DNA of 5,500 nucleotides from an uncultured Oscillospiraceae bacterium (GTDB lineage: Bacteria > Bacillota_A > Clostridia > Oscillospirales > Oscillospiraceae), in the NCBI GenBank assembly GCA_934667865.1, contig CAKUMR010000087.1:1-5500 (forward strand). Direction: 5' to 3'. The notes under the pieces were generated by a model. It did no database searches. It was not told the origin of the DNA and was given only the letters and a program-made list of their open reading frames with translations. A program made the position numbers and the translations under genes. Shown in pieces: positions 1 through 4,931 of this stretch (positions within the stretch are counted from its first letter, which is position 1; the number at the start of each line of letters is the position of its first letter).

Positions 1-1
1 C

Positions 2-1342
2 ATCAACGCATCCGGCCGCCAGTCCGGCGACGTCCTCATCGACGGCGAGAAGATCGCCGCCGTCGCGCCGGGGCTTTCCTGCGCGGATGCGGAGGTCGTC
101 GACGTTTCCGGCAAGCTGCTCTTCCCCGGCTTCATCGACGCGCACACACACTTTGATCTGGATGTCTGCAACACGACGACCGCCGACGATTTCTACACCG
201 GCGGCCGCTCCGCGCTGCGCGGCGGCACGACCATGGTCATCGACTTTGCCTGCCCCAACAAGGGCGAGAGCCTGCAATACGGCCTTGACCTGTGGCACAA
301 GAAGGCCGACGGCCGCACCGCCTGCGACTACAGCTTCCACATGACCATAGACGACTGGAACGAGGAGATCATCGCGGAGCTGCCCAAAATGTTTGAGCAG
401 GGCATTTCTTCTTTTAAGATGTATCTGACCTACCCCGCCATGATGATCGGCGACGAGAACATTTTCCGCGCCCTGCAGGAGCTGAAAAAGCTGGGCGGCA
501 TCGCCGGTGTCCACTGCGAAAACGCCGGGGTGATCGACGCGCTGATCGCAGAAAAGAAGGCCGCAGGCGAACTCTCCCCCGCCGCGCATCCGCAGTGCCG
601 TCCGGTCGAGCTGGAGGCCGAGGCCGTCGGCCGTCTGCTGAAAATGGCGAAGCTGGCGGACGTGCCGGTCGTCGTGGTACATCTTTCCTCCGCCGCGGGC
701 CTGCGAGAGATCGAGCAGGCGCGTGCGCTGGGACAGAAGGTCTTTGTGGAAACCTGCCCGCATTACCTGCTGATGGACGACAGTCTGTACTCCAAGCCCG
801 ATTTTGAGGGCGCAAAATATGTCTGTGCGCCGCCTCTTCGTAAGAAGCTGGACAACGAGGTCCTGTGGAACGCACTGGCAACCGGCGAAATTCAGACCGT
901 TTCCACCGACCATTGCAGCTTCACGCTGGCACAGAAGGCCGCCGGCCGCGGTGACTTCACCAAAATCCCCGGCGGTATGCCCGGCGTGGAGACTCGCGGC
1001 GTGCTGCTGTACACCTACGGCGTGGCGGCAGGCCGCATCACGGCCGAGCGCATGGCCGACGTTCTGTCCGAGACACCCGCGAAGCTCTACGGTGCCTATC
1101 CGCGCAAGGGCTGCATCGCGCCCGGTGCAGACGCAGATATTGTGGTCTACGACCCGGAGGGCACGACCGTCGTAACGGCATCCGATCAGGCTGCGAATGT
1201 GGATTACGCGCCCTTTGAAGGCTGCGAGATTGCCGGTCGCATCGCCAAGGTTTTCCTGCGCGGCTCGCTCAGCGTGGAAGATGGCAGAATTCTGGACGAC
1301 CGCGGCGGACAGTTCATCCCGCGCGGCAAGTGCGAACTGTGA
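2..1342 (+). CDS. hydA: Dihydropyrimidinase / D-hydantoinase family cyclic amidohydrolase (5'-partial)
   Basis: This is a metal-dependent amidohydrolase that opens cyclic amide rings (dihydropyrimidines, hydantoins or related purine-breakdown products) in the cytoplasm. The frame is open from the left edge and encodes 446 visible residues. The family is usually near 460, so only about a dozen N-terminal residues and the start codon are missing. The full dinuclear metal site is visible: HTH in GFIDAHTHFDLD (codons 143-151), the lysine to be carboxylated in SSFKMYLTYP (416-418), His in GVHCEN (512-514), His in VVHLSS (680-682) and Asp in STDHCSF (908-910). The stretch GDFTKIPGGMPGVETR is also typical of the family. 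Methionine 233 is internal, not the start, because the HTH site lies upstream of it. Substrate cannot be fixed from sequence. From memory, the STDHCSF and GDF...PGVE region resembles E. coli HyuA (YgeZ) as well as true dihydropyrimidinases, so a role in purine or pyrimidine catabolism is possible. No neighbouring pathway gene is present to decide. Confidence 0.93.
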   Translation: MNASGRQSGDVLIDGEKIAAVAPGLSCADAEVVDVSGKLLFPGFIDAHTHFDLDVCNTTTADDFYTGGRSALRGGTTMVIDFACPNKGESLQYGLDLWHKKADGRTACDYSFHMTIDDWNEEIIAELPKMFEQGISSFKMYLTYPAMMIGDENIFRALQELKKLGGIAGVHCENAGVIDALIAEKKAAGELSPAAHPQCRPVELEAEAVGRLLKMAKLADVPVVVVHLSSAAGLREIEQARALGQKVFVETCPHYLLMDDSLYSKPDFEGAKYVCAPPLRKKLDNEVLWNALATGEIQTVSTDHCSFTLAQKAAGRGDFTKIPGGMPGVETRGVLLYTYGVAAGRITAERMADVLSETPAKLYGAYPRKGCIAPGADADIVVYDPEGTTVVTASDQAANVDYAPFEGCEIAGRIAKVFLRGSLSVEDGRILDDRGGQFIPRGKCEL

Positions 1343-1343
1343 A

Positions 1344-1364
1344 ATAATTGATAATGGATAATGG
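1344..1364. repeat. Heptamer tandem repeat, ATAATKG x3
   Basis: Three abutting 7-mers begin two bases after the stop codon of the amidohydrolase gene: ATAATTG, ATAATGG, ATAATGG. The AT-rich composition contrasts sharply with the GC-rich coding sequence on its left. It forms the left part of a repeat-bearing spacer with the array at 1379-1406. Its function is unknown, and it is not a recognisable terminator. Confidence 0.7.
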
Positions 1365-1378
1365 ATGAAGTTCTCCGC

Positions 1379-1406
1379 TGTCAACTCTCAACTGTCAACT
1401 CTCAAC
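1379..1406. repeat. Tandem repeat, perfect 14-bp unit x2 (TCAACTS heptamers)
   Basis: The 14-mer TGTCAACTCTCAAC occurs twice, back to back and without mismatch (1379-1392 and 1393-1406). Each 14-mer is itself two near-identical heptamers (TCAACTC and TCAACTG), so the array is four heptamers long. It has the same 7-bp period as the ATAATKG array just upstream. This resembles the class of short tandemly repeated heptanucleotide sequences found between genes in some bacteria; that comparison is from memory. No coding role is apparent. Confidence 0.75.
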
Positions 1407-1429
1407 CGCCTTGTGGAGCGAGATCGTCA

Positions 1430-1456
1430 AAATTCGACCGTTTTTGCAGCGAATTT
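1430..1456. repeat. Inverted repeat AAATTCG / CGAATTT
   Basis: The arms AAATTCG (1430-1436) and CGAATTT (1450-1456) are perfect inverted copies separated by 13 nt. They lie 22 bp upstream of the -35 element of the deaminase promoter. They could be an operator, or the edge of a dispersed repeat that also carries the heptamer arrays. There is no T-tract after the second arm, so an intrinsic terminator for the upstream gene is unlikely. Confidence 0.4.
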
Positions 1457-1477
1457 CCACAAATATCCCGAAATTGC

Positions 1478-1506
1478 TTGCTTTTTTTCAGAACACCGTG
1501 TATAAT
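1478..1506 (+). promoter_or_regulatory. Sigma-A-type promoter of the deaminase gene
   Basis: A perfect -10 TATAAT lies at 1501-1506. It is preceded at exactly 17 bp by TTGCTT (1478-1483), which keeps the important TTG of the -35 consensus. The predicted transcript start is near 1513, giving a leader of about 30 nt with GGAGG at 1527-1531. This makes the deaminase its own transcription unit rather than a read-through of the upstream gene. Confidence 0.7.
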
Positions 1507-1526
1507 GCAGCTATCTTCCCAATATT

Positions 1527-1531
1527 GGAGG
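1527..1531 (+). promoter_or_regulatory. Ribosome binding site that sets the deaminase start
   Basis: GGAGG sits 10 nt before ATG 1542. The in-frame TTG at 1533, three codons earlier, is only 1 nt from this site and so cannot be used. ATG 1542 is therefore the start. Confidence 0.8.
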
Positions 1532-1541
1532 CTTGATTTTC

Positions 1542-2036
1542 ATGAGCCGCATTGACAAGGAAAATTACTATCTTGACATCGCGGAAACCGTTCTGGAGCG
1601 CTCCACCTGCCTGCGTGCGGCCTACGGGGCGCTGATCGTGCGCAACGACGAGATTGTTTCCACCGGCTATAACGGCGCGCCGCGCGGCCGCAGCAACTGC
1701 TCGGAGCTGGGCTACTGCATCCGCGACCGGCTGAATATCCCCTCCGGCCAGCGCTATGAGCTGTGCCGCAGCGTCCACGCCGAGACCAACGCCATCATCT
1801 CCGCCGCCCGCAGCGAGTGCATCGGCGGGACCATGTACCTCGTGGCAAGGAATGTCGCGGACGACACGCTGCTGACGAATTTGCAGCCCTGCCCCATGTG
1901 CCGCCGGATGATCATCAACGCCGGCCTTTCCAAGGTCGTCATCCGCCGCAGCGAAACCACCTACGACATCATCAACGTGCAGGAATGGGTCTTTAACGAC
2001 GACTCCGTCATCGACCCGAACGAATTTCAGGCATAA
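1542..2036 (+). CDS. dCMP deaminase family protein (ComEB-like cytidine/deoxycytidylate deaminase)
   Basis: This is a zinc-dependent cytoplasmic deaminase, most likely converting dCMP to dUMP for dTTP synthesis. The 164-residue length suits the family. The catalytic zinc motifs are complete: HAE at residues 79-81 (His ligand and catalytic Glu) and PCPMC at 116-120 (two Cys ligands). Between the conserved GYNGAPRG (residues 42-49) and the HAE lies a cysteine-containing segment (Cys53, Cys59, Cys75) of the kind that binds a structural zinc in some dCMP deaminases. The ATG 1542 start gives MSRIDKENYY and is supported by GGAGG 10 nt upstream. It has its own promoter and converges with the EFR1 gene; its TAA stop lies inside the T-tract of that gene's terminator. 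Family membership is firm. Specificity for dCMP rather than another cytosine compound or a tRNA/ComE-type role is inferred from overall resemblance. Confidence 0.9.
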   Translation: MSRIDKENYYLDIAETVLERSTCLRAAYGALIVRNDEIVSTGYNGAPRGRSNCSELGYCIRDRLNIPSGQRYELCRSVHAETNAIISAARSECIGGTMYLVARNVADDTLLTNLQPCPMCRRMIINAGLSKVVIRRSETTYDIINVQEWVFNDDSVIDPNEFQA

Positions 2037-2070
2037 AAAAGCACCCGGCGCTGCTTTGCAGCGCCGGGTG
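2035..2070 (-). terminator. Intrinsic terminator of the EFR1 gene, between convergent genes
   Basis: CACCCGGCGCTGC (2042-2054) pairs perfectly with GCAGCGCCGGGTG (2058-2070) around a TTT loop: a 13-bp GC-rich stem. Read on the minus strand, it follows the EFR1 stop codon by 8 nt and leads, after one base, into six T (2040-2035), a textbook terminator. On the plus strand it also follows the deaminase stop directly, but the tail there (TCCTATTCCT) is only loosely T-rich. It probably terminates plus-strand transcripts less well. Confidence 0.9.
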
Positions 2071-2078
2071 TCCTATTC

Positions 2079-2822
2079 CTATAAGCTCTGGCCGATCTCA
2101 CTTTCCCGGATGTTCGGGTTGAGATACCGGTCTTTTTTCTTCCGGTTTTTATACACGATGGCCTTCTGCGGGCAGCGGTGGTAGCAGCCGAGGCAGGCGA
2201 CGCACCGGTCGGCGAAGCAAATTCTTCCGTTTTCCAGCGAGATATTCTGCACGGGGCAGAGCCTTACGCATTTCCCGCACTGCACGCAGGCCTCCGTTGC
2301 CGAAAAGTCCCGCGCGATCAGGTGCCAGTTTGCCTTGTTCTTTTCATAGAGTGCTCTTCTGGTCTTTCCTGCCGCGGGCAAATGCACCTCGCCCCGCTGC
2401 ATGGAGGCGATCAGCCGGTCGAGCTTCTTTTCCGCGCGCCGCAGCACCAGCCTGTTGTAAAAGCCCGGCGTGGAAAAGGTCAGCGTGTAGTTTTCCGGCA
2501 TGGCGACCGTATAGACGGCCTGGAGCCGCTTTCCATACTGCCGTGCAAGCTCGCAGACGAGCCGCTCCGCGCCGCCGGTCATCCCGCCGTAGCTCAGAAC
2601 GACCGTCACCCGCGCCGCCGGGGTCATCCGCAGGAAGAAATCATAGGTGTGCACCGGCAGGCCGTAGGAATACACCGGCGAAACCAGAACGATCTCGTCG
2701 AACTCGCTCCCGTCGCCCGCGTAATCCGGCAGATAGAGAATGCGCCCCGGCAGCTTTTCCCGGATGCGCTTTGCCAGATACAGGCTGTTTCCCGTCGATG
2801 AAAAATACAGAATTCCCCGCAT
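2079..2822 (-). CDS. EFR1-family flavodoxin/ferredoxin protein with two 4Fe-4S clusters
   Basis: This is a cytoplasmic electron-transfer protein of 247 residues combining a flavodoxin-like domain with a bacterial ferredoxin domain. The N-terminal part (about 1-140) starts with the phosphate-binding loop SSTGNS (8-13) and includes the SPVYSYGLP segment (48-56) typical of FMN-binding flavodoxin folds. The C-terminal part carries two classical 4Fe-4S motifs: Cys179, 182, 185, 189 in CVQCGKCVRLCP and Cys207, 210, 213, 217 in CVACLGCYHRCP. A basic tail follows. The start at 2822 is supported by GAGGGG about 6 nt upstream and by a perfect promoter. It is transcribed alone, divergently from the 90-residue protein gene and convergently with the deaminase gene, so its redox partner is not evident. 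The family is common in anaerobic Firmicutes and its physiological substrate is generally undefined. Confidence 0.92.
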   Translation of the reverse strand: MRGILYFSSTGNSLYLAKRIREKLPGRILYLPDYAGDGSEFDEIVLVSPVYSYGLPVHTYDFFLRMTPAARVTVVLSYGGMTGGAERLVCELARQYGKRLQAVYTVAMPENYTLTFSTPGFYNRLVLRRAEKKLDRLIASMQRGEVHLPAAGKTRRALYEKNKANWHLIARDFSATEACVQCGKCVRLCPVQNISLENGRICFADRCVACLGCYHRCPQKAIVYKNRKKKDRYLNPNIRESEIGQSL

Positions 2823-2846
2823 GATTTCCCCTCTTTTCGCTTCCTG

Positions 2847-2875
2847 ATTATACTATATCCTCCATTTTCTGTCAA
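2847..2875 (-). promoter_or_regulatory. Perfect-consensus sigma-A promoter of the EFR1 gene
   Basis: On the minus strand, TTGACA (2875-2870) and TATAAT (2852-2847) are separated by exactly 17 bp, so all 12 consensus bases match. The predicted start near 2840 leaves a leader of under 20 nt that contains just the ribosome site. No obvious operator palindrome overlaps it. Confidence 0.88.
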
Positions 2876-2927
2876 CACGGTTTGAACTTCCGTATTTGCG
2901 GGAAAAATCCGGGCAAGGAGGGATGTT

Positions 2928-3200
2928 ATGGTCAAAGGAAATTCCCGTCAGGTGCTCGTGGTCAAATCGCCAAATCCGCGTCTGTTCGAGCAGGCGATCT
3001 TCCTTCTGCGTGAGGACGCCGCCGAGCAGGAGGGCGTCACGCCACGCGAGCTTCTGGAGGAAGCGCAGACGATCGCGGAGCAGTACGCCGCGCAGGGGAT
3101 ACGGAAAAAGAGGCCCCGGCTGCACAGATTTTTCTGGGCGCTCGCGGGCGCAGCGCCGGTCGCGGCAGCATGGCTGGCCAGCAGCGTATTCCTGAAATAA
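2928..3200 (+). CDS. Small conserved clostridial protein with C-terminal membrane segment, function unknown
   Basis: This 90-residue protein has no recognisable enzymatic motif. The start ATG 2928 has a strong ribosome site, AAGGAGG (2915-2921), 6 nt upstream. The N-terminal half contains MVKGNSRQVLVVKSPNPRLF and a helix-prone acidic stretch ending in a YAAQGI segment. A basic patch (RKKRPRLHR, about 59-67) is followed by a hydrophobic stretch from about residue 68 to the end (FFWALAGAAPVAAAWLASSV), which fits a single C-terminal transmembrane helix with the body in the cytoplasm. From memory, proteins with a very similar N-terminus (VVKSP..LFEQAIF.LRED) are widespread in Oscillospiraceae and are sometimes labelled translation initiation factor 2, a name its size does not support. 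It is divergent from the EFR1 gene and has its own downstream terminator. I saw no convincing promoter for it in the 105-bp gap. Confidence 0.85.
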   Translation: MVKGNSRQVLVVKSPNPRLFEQAIFLLREDAAEQEGVTPRELLEEAQTIAEQYAAQGIRKKRPRLHRFFWALAGAAPVAAAWLASSVFLK

Positions 3201-3206
3201 TCCCTA

Positions 3207-3242
3207 CGGTTCGCCGGTAGCTTCCGGCGGGCCGCTTTTTTT
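3207..3242 (+). terminator. Intrinsic terminator after the 90-residue protein gene
   Basis: CGGTTCGCCGG (3207-3217) pairs with CCGGCGGGCCG (3224-3234) to form an 11-bp stem with two G-U pairs and a TAGCTT loop. After one base a run of seven T follows (3236-3242). It begins 7 nt after the TAA stop and isolates the small gene from dusB. Confidence 0.88.
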
Positions 3243-3295
3243 ACGACAGTTTCCCTTGTAAATCTCTGGCCATGCAGGTTTTTTCGCAGTTCGGC

Positions 3296-3324
3296 TTGTC
3301 TTTTGCAGAGAATTATGGTAAACT
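3296..3324 (+). promoter_or_regulatory. Promoter of the dusB-sigma-anti-sigma operon
   Basis: TTGTCT (3296-3301) and TAAACT (3319-3324) are spaced 17 bp apart. TGG directly precedes the -10, giving an extended -10 element (TGnTAAACT). The predicted transcript start is around 3331, downstream of ATG 3328, which supports translation from GTG 3355. It looks like a housekeeping promoter, not an ECF-type one. Confidence 0.65.
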
Positions 3325-3339
3325 GGTATGAAACAGCGG

Positions 3340-3347
3340 AAAGGAGG
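3340..3347 (+). promoter_or_regulatory. Ribosome binding site that sets the dusB start at GTG 3355
   Basis: AAAGGAGG lies 7 nt upstream of GTG 3355. It lies inside the reading frame that would begin at ATG 3328, and that ATG has no ribosome site of its own. GTG 3355 is therefore preferred. Confidence 0.85.
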
Positions 3348-3354
3348 AGCCTCT

Positions 3355-4320
3355 GTGCAGTTTTTGGGAAAGGACATCGCTTCTCCCGTCGTTCTCGCGC
3401 CCATGGCAGGCGTCACGGACTACGCCTTCCGCACCGTCTGCGCAGAGCTCGGTGCGGCCGTCACCGTGACGGAAATGGTTTCCTCCCGTGCGCTGGTCTA
3501 TCAGGACAGAAAAAGCCGCGTCCTTCTGCGGAAGAACGAAGGCTCCCTCTGCGGCGTACAGCTCTTCGGCAATGACCCGGAGGTCATGGCGCAGGCCGCC
3601 GTCCTCGCGCTGGAATACAGCGGGTGTGACTTTATCGACCTCAACATGGGCTGCCCTATGCCGAAAATCGTCAACAACGGCGACGGCTGCGCTCTGATGA
3701 AGGACGTGCCCCTTGCAGGGCGCATCGTTCGCGCCGTCAAAGACGCCGTTTCCGTCCCCGTCACCGTCAAGACCCGGTTGGGCTGGGATCGCGGCAGCAT
3801 CAACGCCGCAGAGCTTGCCCGCGTCGCCGCCGAAAACGGTGCTGACGCGATTGCCGTCCACGGGCGCACCAAGTCCATGCTCTATTCCGGCCGCGCGGAC
3901 TGGGACAGAATCAAAGACGTCTGCGCCGCCGTTTCCATTCCCGTGATCGCCAACGGCGACATCGACTCTCCGCAGGCCGCGCTGCGCTGCCGGATGCACT
4001 CCGGCGCTTCCCTGTTCATGGTCGGCCGCGCCGCCTTCGGCGACCCGTGGCTTCTCGGTCAGATCGGCTCCGCGCTGAACGGCACAGCCACCGCCCCGCG
4101 CCCCGCGCTGGACGGGCGCATGGATTTGGCTCTGCGGCAAATTGGGTTGGCGGCTTCGGACAAGGGCGAACACATTGCGTGTCTGGAGGCGCGCAAGCAT
4201 CTTGCATGGTATCTGCGCGGTGTCGCGCACAGTTCGTTTTCTCAGGATCAGATCTCCCGCCTGTCCACGTTGGAGGAGATCTACGCGGTCGTGAAAGCGA
4301 TCAAACGGGATTTGAGGTGA
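3355..4320 (+). CDS. dusB: tRNA-dihydrouridine synthase, DusB/NifR3 type
   Basis: This FMN-dependent, NADPH-using enzyme reduces specific uridines in tRNA to dihydrouridine. The GTG start yields 321 residues, the usual size for DusB. The TIM-barrel motifs appear in order: SPVVLAPMAGVTD near residue 10-22 (FMN binding), TEMVSSRAL (39-47), QLFG (69-72), DLNMGCPMPKIVNNGDGCAL with catalytic Cys100 (95-114), VKTRLGWD, AVHGRTKSMLYSGRADW (flavin and substrate contacts) and PVIANGDI, then a helical C-terminal domain. An in-frame ATG at 3328 would add nine residues, but it lacks a ribosome site and precedes the predicted transcript start. The stop TGA at 4318-4320 overlaps the GTG start of the sigma factor gene, indicating translational coupling. 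Which tRNA position it modifies (U17 in E. coli DusB; multisite activity has been described for Firmicutes relatives) cannot be read from the sequence. Confidence 0.95.
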   Translation: MQFLGKDIASPVVLAPMAGVTDYAFRTVCAELGAAVTVTEMVSSRALVYQDRKSRVLLRKNEGSLCGVQLFGNDPEVMAQAAVLALEYSGCDFIDLNMGCPMPKIVNNGDGCALMKDVPLAGRIVRAVKDAVSVPVTVKTRLGWDRGSINAAELARVAAENGADAIAVHGRTKSMLYSGRADWDRIKDVCAAVSIPVIANGDIDSPQAALRCRMHSGASLFMVGRAAFGDPWLLGQIGSALNGTATAPRPALDGRMDLALRQIGLAASDKGEHIACLEARKHLAWYLRGVAHSSFSQDQISRLSTLEEIYAVVKAIKRDLR

Positions 4321-4880
4321 TCAGAATAGACGAGAAAAAGTACATCAAAAAAGCAGCCGCGGGCGACGCCGGTGCGTTTGAATATCTCGTGCTGCAATAC
4401 CAGCCGCAGGTCTACCGGCTTGCCTTCCGCATGACGAACCATCCGGAGGACGCCGCCGACCTGACGCAGGAGGTTTTCCTGAAGGCTTGGAACAATCTGG
4501 ATAAATTTGAATTCAAATCTGCCTTTTCCACCTGGCTCTACCGGCTGGCGTCCAACCTGTGCATTGATTTTCTGCGCAATAACCGCCGCCGCCAGAATCT
4601 CCCCCTCACCTTTGAGGACGAGGAGGGCGAGGAGCAGCGCATTGAGGTGCAGGACCCCGCGCCTCTGCCGGAGGAGCGCGTCATCGCCGCGGAGGGGCAG
4701 GCGCGTCTTTCCGCTGCGATGGAAGAACTGGAACCGGAGCATCGCCAGATTCTGACGCTGCGTGTGGTCAACGACCTGAGCTATGCGGACATCGCGGAAA
4801 TTCTCGGCGTCAAGGAGGGGACGGTCAAATCCCGCCTTGCGCGCGCAAGAGAAAAACTCAGAAAAAATTATTACAAATGA
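4317..4880 (+). CDS. ECF-type RNA polymerase sigma factor (sigma-70 family)
   Basis: This alternative sigma factor would direct RNA polymerase to a stress regulon once freed from its anti-sigma partner. The GTG 4317 start gives 187 residues, the normal ECF size. Region 2 spans about 20-93, with DAADLTQEVFLKAWNNLDKF (core binding) and FSTWLYRLASNLCIDFLR (-10 recognition). A charged linker (about 94-137) follows, then region 4 at 138-187 with the helix-turn-helix LSYADIAEILGVKEGTVKSR (-35 recognition). There is no region 1.1 or region 3, as expected for ECF. The frame stays open upstream to 4047, but those residues are dusB read out of frame and match no sigma domain. The start overlaps the dusB stop as GTGA with no strong ribosome site, so expression probably depends on re-initiation after dusB. 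The neighbouring zinc-finger protein is its likely regulator. Its ECF group and signal are not identifiable here. Confidence 0.93.
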   Translation: MIRIDEKKYIKKAAAGDAGAFEYLVLQYQPQVYRLAFRMTNHPEDAADLTQEVFLKAWNNLDKFEFKSAFSTWLYRLASNLCIDFLRNNRRRQNLPLTFEDEEGEEQRIEVQDPAPLPEERVIAAEGQARLSAAMEELEPEHRQILTLRVVNDLSYADIAEILGVKEGTVKSRLARAREKLRKNYYK

Positions 4881-4931
4881 GGAACAAAAGTAACTGCACC
4901 CCGTCTAACCAGACAGAAAGGAGGTTGCGGT

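Noticed and set aside
1379..1406. Possible CRISPR array
   Set aside because: The units are 14 bp and directly abutting with no spacers, and no cas gene is nearby. It is a simple tandem repeat.
1361..1555. 64-codon plus-strand frame in the spacer before the deaminase
   Set aside because: It runs through the tandem repeats, the inverted repeat and the promoter, has no ribosome site, and encodes no recognisable protein.
1488..1778. 96-codon minus-strand frame
   Set aside because: It is antisense to the start of the deaminase gene and its promoter. Low-complexity Ala-rich translation indicates a shadow.
2178..2824. Two overlapping plus-strand frames of 207 and 175 codons
   Set aside because: Both are antisense to the EFR1 gene, which has full cluster motifs, a promoter, a ribosome site and a terminator.
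2881..2910. Possible promoter TTGAAC (2882-2887) for the 90-residue protein gene
   Set aside because: No acceptable -10 hexamer lies 16-18 bp downstream; the bases there (around AAATCC) do not match.
3313..4230. Long open frame of 305 codons on the minus strand
   Set aside because: It is exactly antisense to dusB, whose motifs are intact. Its composition is that of a GC-rich shadow frame and it shows no recognisable domain or ribosome site.
4047..4316. N-terminal extension of about 90 residues on the sigma factor
   Set aside because: This stretch is dusB sequence read in another frame. The sigma domain begins after GTG 4317, which overlaps the dusB stop as expected for coupled genes.
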